Below are positions 21,810 to 33,269 of a stretch of 64,000 bases of DNA, in pieces (position 1 is the first letter of the stretch; every line of letters starts with the position of its first letter). Under the pieces are notes generated by a model. That model searched no databases, was not told the origin of the DNA, and saw nothing but the letters and a program-made list of their open reading frames with translations. Made by a program: the position numbers and the translations under genes. The DNA comes from Penicillus capitatus (lineage: Eukaryota; Chlorophyta), in NCBI GenBank assembly GCA_965649825.1, contig OZ287708.1, forward strand, positions 682,001-746,000, read 5' to 3'.

Positions 21810-23505
21810 ATGGCGTTCGTCTGTCAACCGCCTTCACGTTTTGCATCGGCTAAAACATCGGTGGTATCTCGCCAGTTAACCCGTCCAACGCGTCGGACTG
21901 TCGTCGCTGGCAGTCGTCCTCTTTCGACATGCGCCAAACGAACAGTCACCATCAAGCCACTGACGAGATGCAAGAGAGCATTGTCTTTCTGCAACGCAGC
22001 CGAGAATCAAATTGGTGCGTTTCTATCGACAATGCCAAGAGAGTGTGGATCTCCTCCTCTCATGCCTTGATGGCAGAATCGGTCGGAAGCGAAAGCAGCG
22101 AAGAGGGTTGGAAACGAACCCTATTGCTAGGCAGTCTCTTTGCTGGCTGGTATATAGCAAACGTCCTTTTCAACATGCAAGTGCCGTTCTCATCTCGCCA
22201 ACTGCTTTCATACGCATTGTCTCGTCACACAGTTATAACAAGGGCGTCTTGTCAGAGTACCCATGTCCGATCACGTGCACCTGCATTCAAGTAGAGGAAT
22301 CCAGATAGAGAAAGAGATAAGATACATGGCTATGAATGCTGCAGTTCGGTGTGGGTTCGATCTTGGTCTTGTTGGCATGGATCACCCGACGCATCAAGAT
22401 GCCTCGAATAAACAAAGACACCGTAGGCGCATACCTTCCACAATACGCGAGCCTCCATGTTCGGTTTGTGTGATTGCGATGCTTAGTTGTTGGCTATTCT
22501 GCCATTGGCAGTGGTACACACCCTTGGAAACTCCTTCACGAATATCAGTCTTGGACAAGTTGCCGTTTCCTTCACGCACACCATCAAAGTTAAGCGCTCG
22601 TGAAGAAAGGTGATGTGATGGAGAGTGCATTGTAGGCAATGGAGCCTTTCTTTTCCGTCGTGCTGTCGGCGATTTTTCTGAACGAGAATCCAACACTGCC
22701 CGTTGTTCTCTGTCTCCTGCCGATCGTGGGTGGGGTTGCAGTGGCGTCCGTAACCGAGGTCATGCGCCTTTCCCCTCTCAGCGATCCATTCTCATTGACG
22801 TGACAGGCGACTTTTACGTGGACTGGATTTCTATCGGCCATGGGATCGAATCTGACATTTCAATCACGGAATGTCTTGAGCAAGAAGACCATGGGAAGCA
22901 ACAAAGTGCGATGGCTGAGCTGCTACTGATCATAACTGACCTCTTGTGTCGGATGCAGTTGGATCTGGACAACATCAGTCTCTTCTCACTCATCACAATC
23001 GCATCATTCTTTCTTCTACTGCCATTTGCTTTTGCCCTCGAAGGAGACATGTACTCCATGACCGCCATGCAAATCTTGGTCTGTATGCTCTCTTTACCAA
23101 ATCGGAAGTGAGATGTGTGGTGTTTGGAGGATATTAAGAATCCGGGGCAAACGATGGTCTCGGCTGCGATGGCTGGGCTCTTTTTTCACCTTTACCAACA
23201 GGTGTGTCCGTCTCGATGCATGCCGTTCATACTTCAGGTGACTGTTTGCAGATCTCCTATATGATTCTGCAAAGGGTGTCACCAGTAACGCACTCTATTG
23301 GAAATTGCATCAAAAGGGTGATCATTATTGTTGCCACCGTCATATTCTTTAAGAATCCAATGCCATTGCAAAATCAAATAGGTGATCCTGTCCTCTTACA
23401 GAATGGGATGTGGACACTTTGTGTCCGATAGGGACGGGTGTGGCTCTGCTAGGGGTGTTCCTCTACTCGCAAGCAAAGCGTATGGGAAAGAAAAAGGTTA
23501 CATAA
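21810..23505 (+). CDS. PPT: Plastid phosphoenolpyruvate/phosphate translocator
   Basis: Eleven exons, ten introns of 47-64 nt, total 1152 nt = 383 aa with every phase consistent; intron 22177-22232 is GC-AG (donor GCAAGT). The mature part matches plant [165 protein letters not shown] and [13 protein letters not shown] favour PPT over TPT. It exchanges PEP for phosphate across the plastid inner envelope. The first about 75 residues ([20 protein letters not shown]...) are Ser/Thr/Arg-rich with no hydrophobic signal peptide, as in a plastid transit peptide. Confidence 0.93.
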
Positions 23506-23529
23506 GGGATGTCTTGCAGACGCAACTTT

Positions 23530-25347
23530 TTATCGAAATCGGGGATCTCCGAACGGCAAATACCAGTTTAGCAATTCCTGTCTCTCCATTTCTTTGATCC
23601 TCTCCATCTTCTGCATCTTCATAGCGCGCTTCTCCGCCCGTTTTCTCTTCTTGACGAGCTCTTCGTGTTTCGCTCTCAGCTTGGCATAGCGTATGGGATC
23701 GACCTCTTGAATCATGGGGTCAATCTTCAGTGGACCGTAGGGTCGATCCAACTTGATCCCTGTAACGGTCCATGAACAAGAGATGCCTTTATTCGAAGCA
23801 GCCTCTACCCAATCCTTTGAGAAGCTTCACTTTGTGTGGACTGAGTTTTTGTTTGAAATAGAGCTTGTGTTGTCGCACAAGCCACCGTGCGGCGATCGTC
23901 CAGTTGGGTTCTCTGACATTATGGTAGTCTTCCGGAATGTCAGGCGTGCCAAATTTCTCCTTGTAGCGACGAACGTGGTGAAACAGACTGTACCAGCGAG
24001 CGTCCAACTGTTACCGCCAGTATACATAGCAGGCAGAAGTGGAGATGGATGGCAACAAACCTGATGGACTTTCCATTCAAAATCGAGTTCATTGAGGCGC
24101 TCTACCATCCACTCTTCAATAATCTTGCGCTTGTGCTTTCTGCGAACACGATGCACCCACTCTCCCAAGACATGGGCATCAAATACATTCCTAGATCACT
24201 GCTGCTGCATAGAAGTGGGTAAGTTTCTGCGGCGACCTTGGGACATGACAGGTGTAGTACTTAAGGCGCCATTCCTCTAGTTGTCTGAACATGGTCTCGA
24301 AATCCATCAGGGGTTTGTTTCCGTATTCCTCCACGGACTGCGAAAAGATTTCGGCATAGGTCTCATCATCCACGCGGCTTTCGGGCACGACCTTGCCCAA
24401 ATCATAACCCAAACTTCTCAGTTTCAACACCTAAAATGCAGACTTTCGCCGCCACTGCCCCATCCAATACAGATAAAACCTTATCAGGGGAGAGACGTCT
24501 TTCTTGATACAGGACTTTCTGTTCGCGAAACCATCGCGGAAAAGCATTTGGCCAATCATCCGTTTTCCATCTGTTTGGCACATTCAGATTTCCATAGACA
24601 GCTTTGAATCTCCGCAGTTCATGAAACATCGTGTGCCACACGGCATCTTCCTAACAGACAGCACCGGCTCATGGAATCACACATCCTCTATTCAATGAGA
24701 GCCGATCGAACAATGTCACGTGACCAGATGAATCCAGTCTCTTGGAGCAGATCCCGTTCTTGCACGGTCATCCATCTCAGATTGTAACGTGTTTTCTGTT
24801 CGGATACCCATTTCCCCAGCTCTTGATTATCCCATAGGGTCTTTGGCACTTGGAGATCGTGGTAGAGCTTCTTGAACACCTTCAGCTCCTTTATTTTCAC
24901 GAGGAAATCTTCTGACGGCTCTCCAGATGGGAAACTGTTGGACGAGTGCGGCCTCTGGAACGGTCGCTTTCTCCAACGCTGCTGCGCTTTCAGTTTCTTC
25001 AAACTCGTCACCGCATTGTCCGTCATTTCGGGATCTGGTAACTGGATCACACGTGAACGTGGACGCTGTTCACCCAGAATCAATGCATCATCTTTATGAT
25101 CCGCCACACTCTAGCCCCCACTCCACACAGGAACCGCCTTCTCAGAAGACATCACCTGTGGTACGGGTGCCCATTCGCGCGGAACCGTTCGTCGAGGGGG
25201 TGGTGCGCGTCGAGGGGTATTGGGTAGATTTCTTAAGCGAAAAGGCTTAGCTGGATGTGTCTCGCTCGAGAAATGGTGCACGATAGGGACAATATACCGA
25301 TGGGCTGTAAGCATCGCCTTTCTCAGCATGACCGCGTTAGGTCGCAT
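23530..25347 (-). CDS. Helicase-associated (HA) domain repeat protein, probably organelle-targeted
   Basis: About six introns of 45-61 nt resolve into one frame. N-terminus MRPNAVMLRKAMLTAHRYIV is basic and hydrophobic, like a mitochondrial or plastid presequence. Then come four divergent HA repeats (pattern F..L..Y....G...VP........LG.WV..QR..Y....L...R...L...GF.W): ELKVFKKLYHDLQVP..LGKWVSEQKTRY, HELRRFKAVYGNLNVP..FPRWFREQKVLY, RQLEEWRLKYYTCHVP..LGEWVHRVRRKH, HHVRRYKEKFGTPDIP..ARWLVRQHKLYF. A Lys/Arg-rich coiled end follows (KRKRAEKRAMKMQK). HA repeats occur attached to bacterial helicases and as free arrays in algae and stramenopiles; no helicase is present here. Function unknown. Its stop is 25 bp from the convergent PPT stop. 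Confidence 0.75.
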
Positions 25348-25509
25348 CCAATGCTCTGCATTTCATCCATTTCGAGCGTCGTACGTTTGGCGTCGGTTCT
25401 TTTGCGTCGTCGTCAGCGCCATCATACATTCCCTCTTGAGCTCTTACCTCTTTCGCTAAGTAGTGGTCGGTGAACGCGTTTGTGCCTCGGGTGCGGACTT
25501 CTATCTAAG

Positions 25510-28500
25510 ATGGCGCCTTCTGGTTGGCTGAAAGGAACCGTCAAGAGTGTCACCAGTGGCGACACGTTAATTATTATGGGCGTTGCGCGTGGTGCTGCCC
25601 CGCCCGAAAAACAAATCACACTGTCTTCTCTCAAAGCCCCACGGCTCGTAAGAACGCCGCATGAGCGAGGCGAACGCACGAACGAACATACCGTCATACG
25701 GCGGCGCTCCCCTAACAGAGAAGGCCCATACGTGTGGCGCAGGGACGACGGGATGGCGCCAGCAAAGACGAGCCTTTTGCATGGCAATCGAAAGAGTTTC
25801 TGCGAAAGAAAGCGATTGGACAGGTCAATCAATCACGATGACATGACCACAGCCATACCTCTGCCCTTGTAGAGTTGCGTTTTCCGAACGGACTACAATA
25901 TCGAAGCGGCGAATCGAGACTTTGGCACTGTCTATCTCGGCTCTGAAAACTTGGCACTGAATGTGGTGGAGAACGGATGGGCCAAAGTGGGAGGAATTCT
26001 CTCCAGTACTTAAGCTCTCGGTGTGATGGCAGTGGCTGGCGTAGGTGAACCGTCAAGGACAGGAAAGGAGTGAGAATTTTGCCGAACTGGATCGAGCAGA
26101 GGCAATTGCCCAGACGAAGGGGTTGGGAATTTGGTGCAAAGATGAGGAGATTGTCAACCAAGCTGTCCGCGAAATGCCAGGCGAATGTATGTTCTCTCGT
26201 ATCCTTGCTGACGCTCCCATTCCAAGCCACCTGTGCTGTACAGTGAGTGCAGCTGACTTTTTCCATGAAATGGGAAAAGGGGAGGTCGTATCCGGCATTG
26301 TGGATCAAGTACTGAACGGCAGTCTATTGCGCGTCATTCTGCTGCCGAAGTTTTACAGTGTCCTCATTTCTGTTGCCGGAGTTCAGGCACCGTCTCTGAA
26401 CAAGAGGGGTCCAGATGGAGAACAGGGGCCAGAACCATACGCTCCACAGGCAAAACACTTTACGGAGTGCCGAGTGCTGAACAGAGATGTCCGTCTGGTA
26501 CTGCAAGGACTGGACCGTTATGAAAATCTGTTTGCCCAAGTTCTGTGGCAGCTGGATGGACACGAGTGCGATCTTGGCAAAGAACTGCTGAGATCTTCTT
26601 TTGCCAAAACAGCTGAATGGAGCCTGACCATGATGGCCGGCAATGCACAGGAGATGCATGCGCTGGAGAGAGAGGCAAAGGAAGCAAAGAAGAACATCTG
26701 GACAAACTATGTTGCACAGGCGAGCAATTCAGACAAGTTAACAGAGAAGTTTAGCGGCACCATTGTGGAAGTAACCAGCGGCGATTGTCTTACCGTCCTC
26801 GATGCGAATGCCAATGTCGAACGCCGTATCCAGCTGTCCAGGTAAGAGATGGGATACCTGCCTGCTTGTATGCATGGAGTGATCTGTGCAGTGTTCGTGC
26901 TCCACGTACGGGAACAAGGAGTCGTGATCCGGCAAAAGGCCCTTGGGACCGTGAGCCTGAAAAGTGGGCAATGGAAGCCAAAGATTTTCTGAGGCGATTG
27001 CTTATTGGGAAGACAGTGGAGGTCCAAATGGAGTATAACCGTAAAATCCAATCGCAATCAAGTTGTGGCGGCTATTTGTGTGCATCATGGACTAGTGGTC
27101 GCTTGCTCTGTAGGCTCCGGTTCTAATTTGGTGTTAATGTTTGGCAATGTGACGTGCAAAAATCCCCAAGGCGACGAAATCAATGTTGCTGAGACCGTTG
27201 TCGAAAACGGCTTCGCGAGTGTAGCAAGACACCGAACAGATGAGGAAAGAAGTTGCATTTACGATCGGTTACTGCATGCCGAAGAGAGAGCCAAAAATGA
27301 GAGACTCAATATCCACGGCAACAAAGAACCGCCGGTGTACAGAGTGAACGATCTCTCACTGCCGAACAGCTCCAAAAGGGCAAAGGAGCATGTGTCATTC
27401 CTGGAGAGAAATGGAAAGATGCGCGGCATTGTGGAGTTCGTCATGAGTGGCCATCGATTCAAAATCTTGATTCCTAAGGAACACATTCTCATTGCATTTG
27501 CCCTCGCCGGAGTGAAGGCGCCTATGCGATCCCAACCGGCGAGAGAAGGGCAGAAAGAGCTGAAAGTGTGCTATTGTCTTTGAGATGGAGCATCTCTGTA
27601 AGGAAGGATGTGTGTGGCAGGGCGAGCCTTGTGGCGAGGAAGCCATGCGCTTCACCCGACTGCATTTGCTGCAGAGGGAAGTCATGATTCAAGTGGAGAC
27701 ATGCGACAAGGGAGGGACATTTCTGGGGACACTGTTGATACCAGGACCTCGTCCCTTCGATCTGGGACTGGCCTTGCTGGAGAAGGGTCTGGCCAGTCTG
27801 CACTTCACCTTTGACGAATCTCGACCGGGAGCGAGAGCCCTTATCGCCGCAGAACAGCAAGCAAAGGATGCAAAGCTCGGCATTTGGGAGAATTTCAACC
27901 CAAAGGCAGAAGAGGCAGAGGAAGAAAACGGAACCAGTTCGAAAGGGAGAAGGGATACTGGACCGCTAAAGGTCGCCGTGACACACATTGTTGATGGATC
28001 GCGCTTCTTCATTCAGAAAATTCATGATCCTAATAGAACAGCTGTTTCTGATCAACTCGCTGCCTTATCTTTGTCAGAACCATCTTCAGCCGTACGCTGT
28101 CTTAATCTATGTCCGCCTATGACATGTGTGATATAGATTGTTCCTTCCAAAGGCAGTCATTGTTTGGCAAAATTCACGGTAGATGATCAATGGTACAGAG
28201 GACACGTCACATCATCGAAACCGAGTGGCTGTGAGATATATTTCATCGATTTTGGCAATTCTGAAACGTTGCCCACTTCTCGCCTCATGCCTATTGATCC
28301 AAGTCTTGCCTCGATTCCGCCTCAAGCTCAGGAATGCCAGTTGGCCTATATCAAAGTTCCGGGAGTCGATCAGGACTATGGGTACGATGCCGCTTCTCTG
28401 CTCGATTCTTTGGTCGGCGAAGGCCGCGAATGCGAGGCCGTCGTCACTGGCCGTGTTCAAGGACAAGTTTGGGGCAGCAACAAAGATCCCAAGGCAGCAA

Positions 28501-28748
28501 ATCCGACGCTTTCTGTCATTCTGACTCCCGTGGGCGAAACAAAGAGCGTTAATGCTGCTCTGTTAGAAGCAGGTTTTGCCAAACTGCCAAATCTGGACAA
28601 CGTTCGCAACCGAGGACTGAGAGAAGGCATCGAGAGTTTGCAACAGCACCAAGATGTTGCGAGGAAAAATCACAGAGGACTGTTTGAATATGGCGATCCA
28701 GGTGACTCAGATGAAGAAGACTTGCCTCCCATCACCATCAAGAAGTAG
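25510..28748 (+). CDS. SND1: Tudor-SN / SND1 (staphylococcal nuclease-like repeats + Tudor)
   Basis: The start MAPSGWLKGTVKSVTSGDTL is the canonical opening of SN-like domain 1. Later exons carry further SN-like repeats: FSGTIVEVTSGDCLTVLD (about 26750), MRGIVEFVMSGHRFKILIPK with FALAGVKAP (27420-27520), and LKVAVTHIVDGSRFFIQKI (27970). The Tudor core follows (FTVDDQWYRGHVTSS... CEIYFIDFGNSETLP, 28165-28290), then the split last SN domain ending near DEEDLPPITIKK. Recurrent VENGWAKV, LEKGLASL and LLEAGFAKL motifs mark the ends of SN repeats. Roughly 900 aa, as in the family. Tudor-SN acts in RNA metabolism, stress granules and small-RNA pathways. Several introns of about 50-60 nt; not all borders fixed. 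Confidence 0.92.
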
Positions 28749-28841
28749 TCCTGCGCCATCCATCCCCCAGTCTCTCGAAATTGTTATCGTATACTGTTAT
28801 CGGGTTTTAGTAGCAAATGCCAATGCACGAGCCTCTGAGTT

Positions 28842-30314
28842 CTACTTTGAGGTTTTTTGAAACACTCTGAGTTTTGCGCTTCTGCTTCGTGCATTGTCTT
28901 CTGTTTCTTTTTTCTTAGGCATTATTGGCTTCTTTGTCAGTATCTGTCCCAGAGTAGTGGGCTCTGGAAGACCATGATGATGATCTGTCTTCTTCCAAAG
29001 ATTGCTGTTGTTGTTGACGTGAGATATCTCTATCGAATCGTTTCTAATTCGACCGGCTGCACGAAGGAACGCACGTTTGACAATGCGATCCTCCAAACTG
29101 TGAAAGCTGATCACACAGAGACGACCGTTTTCACGCAAACTGCTGAACAAGACAGGCAACGCTGACTGCAAACTGCGCAATTCATCATTCACGGCAATCC
29201 GCAATGCCTCAAAGAATGATGCCCCTGTGGCCCAACAGCAGACAGTCCAACAGTCACGCACCTGAAAGATCTTGGTGGCTGGATGAATGGGCTTCTTTGG
29301 AGAACGACGCCCTCTCGTGAATCTATGCCCACCGATGATCTGAACAAGCTGCTGAGTTGTGTAGATGGGTTCCTTTTCCCGTGCTTCACAGATTCTGGAC
29401 AGATTCCAAGCACACCATTCACAGAGTGTTCACATCGATGCTGTTGTCAAACCCACCTCTGAGCAACGGACTTCCATCTATTCTCCTCTCCATACTCTCG
29501 GAAAAGATCGCCGAGTTCAAAGGCAGACCAGGTATTGATGATCTAGAGTGTCGCATGATCGGTCGGCAACGGCGAAGAGTGAATACTTCTGCGGCCGTCG
29601 TTGATGTCTGTGTGCCCATTCGCATGTCCAATGGACCGTCCTTCATGAAACTGAATCCCCTCTCTGCATCGTCCAACTGTGATGTATGGAAGCTTCGGTG
29701 CATGGTCAAAGGATGCAGTGCGGTAAATGTACTTGGAGAGAGGACATTCCCAGGTCCATCAGAATTCCGTCAATGCCAGCATTGAGATGGTGGCCCATAT
29801 CATGATGGGTCATCAGTTTCGCCATATCTCTTCCCTCAGTGAAAATCGGTTTGTGTTCAGGGTCGCTCGGACATTTTCTTGCCTGAAATTTCCCTCTAGC
29901 AGTTGTACGGAGAGCGACGATCGTTCTCTGGCTGCGGATTTCAGAGTGCGTTCAGCTGACTGAATAGCAGAGCCATCAACATCCACTCCAATCACATGCT
30001 GAAGCTCCTGTAGGTGACAGACAGATAAAGATAGAACGTGAGTAAACAGATCCAACGGCGTGCGATTGAATGAGAGCAGAAGTGTGTCCTGCCGCTCCCA
30101 AGGTGCAGTCCAACAGGACTCTGAGATCACGGCCCTCAAAGAAACCCATCACTTCCTCGAGCAATACAGGTGTATGCTCAAGTGGACGTTTCTGCGAACA
30201 GCACGTTCTTAGAAGGTGGTAACGCGCAGAGGTCCTTCGCGTTTTCTTCGCTGGTAACCATGACCCCAAACGATATCCAGTTACCCGATGGGCCAAAACC
30301 ATGGCGCATACCAT
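28842..30314 (-). CDS. RsmH: 16S rRNA m4C1402 methyltransferase RsmH (MraW/METTL15), organellar
   Basis: Starts with a basic leader ([20 protein letters not shown]...), then [20 protein letters not shown], the family's HxPVLL..V motif; [16 protein letters not shown] (SAM motif I, usually DGTxGxGGHS); [26 protein letters not shown] (the F..DGPLDMRM hallmark); [13 protein letters not shown] (the usual ALRIxVNxEL); and the C-terminal [13 protein letters not shown] plus [10 protein letters not shown]. It methylates the decoding-centre cytosine of bacterial-type small-subunit rRNA, here presumably in plastid or mitochondrion. Several short introns split the motifs. The stop is 94 bp from the convergent Tudor-SN stop. 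Confidence 0.9.
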
Positions 30315-30330
30315 GTACGACAGGTGACGG

Positions 30331-31358
30331 TTACATCGAGATCTGTTCCGCAACCCATTGAACGAATTTCATCAACTGAAGCGACGTCAGAGCATCTTCT
30401 GGAGGATAGACCTTTCCTGCAACGCGAATTCTTTCGCCATGAAGACGGTGGAATCTTTGTGACAGTCTTTCGAGATGCCGAGTCACGATGATGATGCCCA
30501 AGCATATCTCTTTTGCTGCGGATATGGGATGTCGTGGATGCGCCCTCCGCGTCTCAATACACTGCAAAGATGTAGTGGCCATTGTACTGAGACAGACAAT
30601 GCTTTATCTACCGTTCGCAAATGGAAGAGATCCTGCAGCAGGCGTTCTCGATGTAGCACAGCAGCTGCGATGTATTCCCAGTCGCTGATCAGATGGTCGA
30701 GATTGGCATCATGCTCCGTATGCGTGAGAAGGGTCTTGGCTTTCTCATCCATGGTCGTCTGCATGATATACCAAAGACGTTCGAGTCTTGCCTAATCGTC
30801 CATGTCCACCAGAGATGAACATCTGGTGCATCGAAGCCGGGTTTACCGCTGTATATTCGATCCGGGACGAACTTTCGTCATCGGAACCCTCTCGAATGCA
30901 GAGATCCGGCAGAACAGGAATCATGCGTCCGATGCGCTCTGAGATCGAGACAGTTTGTCAAGTGTGTCCCCAACTCGTCAGACAGTACCAGCAAGTGTGG
31001 ACTCCAGGAGATCCTGCAGTTGTTCTCTCAACTGTGACGCGTCAAACTCAAGCACGTCTGCTGGATTCGCACTCTCCTCTGATTTCTCCTCTGTTTTGCA
31101 GGTTAACAATGATGGGTGCTCAGAGATTTCGTCGCGATGTACAGAAGTGAAAGACTGGTCTGTTGAATGTAACCTGTCCGCTGAGGATGGAACATCTGGT
31201 ATGCCAGCAACTTCTTGCTCGAGCAACGAGGTCAGTTGTGCATTCGCATGTCGTAAGCCATCTCGGGCAGATGAAATGAGATCCTGTGTCCTGCAGTACT
31301 CTGGGCCTTCATCCACATCATTGACTGAAATTGTAAGATTCGGTACATCTTCGCTCAT
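30331..31358 (-). CDS. Unknown coiled-coil protein
   Basis: ATG 31358. Exon 1 (SSARDGLRHANAQLTSLLEQ, then DVLEFDASQLREQLQDLLES) joins by a roughly 50-nt intron to RIGRMIPVLPDLCIREGSDD, then by another (GTAAAC...TTAG) to ARLERLWYIMQTTMDEKAKT and ISDWEYIAAAVLHRERLLQD. The last part (RHLERLSQRFHRLHGERIRV, PPEDALTSLQLMKFVQWVAE) is in frame after one more, poorly placed intron. Mostly helical with several predicted coiled coils and acidic linkers. No family recognised. Its 3' end touches or overlaps the RsmH 5' leader on the same strand. Confidence 0.5.
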
Positions 31359-31639
31359 CCTGGCATTAAGACTACGAAGAACGTTCAGAAAAGCATGTCA
31401 TGCAGGAATCCCACGTTTTTTCTTTTGCTGTCGCTTCTGGTGCATTCGTTTCCTGGAGGAAAAAATGAAAATGATGTGACACCGACAGTATCCGAGTTGA
31501 CCTCTCTGAACACCTGTGCTCTTCTCTGTTCTATCATTCCGTGCTGGTGGATATCCCGACGGCAATCTTGCTTCTTGATACCGTGCCGAGGTCTAGGAAT
31601 GACATCCTGTAGGCTCAATCTGCCGTCATGTCACTCTGT

Positions 31640-32170
31640 GACGTCATTGACAGGCAGGACCTGCGACGATCTCAGTGGATTCTCTCGTGCTTTTGTGCGC
31701 AGACGCATGTTTTTTTCTTTCTGAAGCTGTTCATGTGCTTGCTTTTGAGCGATCGTTGGATCTCTGTTCTCCAAGACATCACAGAACATCTGTTCGATGC
31801 GACCAGTGATGCCACTCAGATCAACGGCACGCTTTTCCTACACCATCGTCTGTGCAATTAATTCTCTCGTTGGCAGCATCTCGTGCCTCAGAATGCTGAC
31901 AGAGTTGCTTCTGCATGACTGGATTTCGCACATGTCTTTCCAGTTCCAGCAGATACACATTGTGACAGCGAATCCTGTTTTGCTCCGATGCAAAGACCCC
32001 TACCTCCATTCTATTCGACGGATCACATCATAGCGGCATATTGACCTGCAGCATCCATCCGTTTCTTCTCCCGCATGCAACGCACTCTCAACGATTCCCT
32101 CAACATCTCCATGCCGCTGAATGTCTTACGAGGCGCTATCTTTGGCAGACATCACTTATGCTTTGCCCGA
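31640..32170 (-). CDS. Possible small multi-exon protein, unresolved
   Basis: Fragments that look coding on the minus strand: EMLRESLRVRCMREKKRMDA (near 32110-32050), YLLELERHVRNPVMQKQLCQ (near 31960-31900) and a Lys/Arg/Gln-rich exon VDLSGITGRIEQMFCDVLEN followed by IAQKQAHEQLQKEKNMRLRT (31840-31690). I could not find one splice solution that joins them. The gene would be divergent from the tail-anchored protein. Low confidence in borders. Confidence 0.3.
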
Positions 32171-32236
32171 CAGGAAGAGCGTTTACTAGCTTCGCTGCAG
32201 TTTCGCATGATGTCCAACGGCTGATATCCGTACCGC

Positions 32237-32830
32237 ATGCCGATACTCATTGCGCATCATGCAGCACCTCCATCCATCTTCCGACCTCACCGCTTCCCGC
32301 ATTCCAAAGCCTCCAATGAGTCGTCGCGAGCTACTCATGTCGCGTTTCCTGACTCCGATCGATATCCAGGACGAACGTACGCACTCGACCGACACGACCA
32401 CAATGCCAACGACGATGCGATTTCTTTCTCTCTAGAACTTCACTACCGTAAGAGAACATTCATTCCGGACTCTTCCAGAGCCTCTCCTGTGAGCCCCGAA
32501 CCGAATGATGCTCAATGGCACCAGAAGAGCTGCGAATTACAAATGACTGAGCTTCGGAATGAACTCTCCAACTATCGTGGGATGATACTGGGATGGAAAC
32601 AGCGCTGTGACGTGGCCGAGAATGCGTTGCAAAAACGCAGAGAGGAACAATCAACGCTGGTATACGATGTTCACACGCTGGAACGTCGATTGGATAGCAT
32701 CCAGGAGTTGTTGCATAAACAGAGTGCCCAGCTCCGTGTGCGTGAAGACCGGTTCGAGTGGATGTCTTCGTTGGCACTCGTTATCTCTTTTCTTTCGATT
32801 GGACTTATCCTCGCCAGAGGCAATAATTGA
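32237..32830 (+). CDS. Tail-anchored coiled-coil protein, unknown
   Basis: Single reading frame of 197 codons. An N-terminal His/Pro/Ser-rich half precedes a coiled coil (ELQMTELRNELSNYRGMILG, then VHTLERRLDSIQELLHKQSA) and a C-terminal membrane helix (SSLALVISFLSIGLILARG) ending three residues from the stop. This is the layout of tail-anchored proteins of ER, Golgi or mitochondrial outer membrane. The true start could be an internal Met or an upstream exon. No family recognised. Confidence 0.5.
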   Translation: MPILIAHHAAPPSIFRPHRFPHSKASNESSRATHVAFPDSDRYPGRTYALDRHDHNANDDAISFSLELHYRKRTFIPDSSRASPVSPEPNDAQWHQKSCELQMTELRNELSNYRGMILGWKQRCDVAENALQKRREEQSTLVYDVHTLERRLDSIQELLHKQSAQLRVREDRFEWMSSLALVISFLSIGLILARGNN

Positions 32831-33269
32831 TCCAGCAACATCGAAAAATCATATCTCAGGCAGGGCATCGTGAAGGATCGTCGCTATTCTATCTGCCTGT
32901 GCTAATGCACCTAGCACATTGTTGGCTCAGTGGGCGGCTGTTCATAGCAAGTACTAGGTCTTATCCTCAGTATCATGCTCTTGTGCGTTTTCATGGCCTC
33001 TTCCTCGTCCAGGGAAGTTCCCATTTCGTTTTATTTTTTGACCGATTTTCCGACATTTTATCTCATCTCCAGCGAACGCATGGATCTGGGAAATGCTGGA
33101 ACAATCAGCATCAACGTGCGTGGGCACTGTATTGCTGTCGTATTGTATCTTTGAGGTAGACAGACGTATTGATTAGTGGATCACGCGGAGTGTAGTCAGT
33201 GATTGATTGATTGATTCAACAATGTGAATGGCTCACAATGAATGAGAGCATCGTGGTGTGTCGCTGTCG
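32831..33269. other. Intergenic, no supported gene
   Basis: About 440 bp. Contains a (GATT)-type tetranucleotide run at about 33203-33218 just upstream of the next gene. No domain-bearing ORF. Confidence 0.35.
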
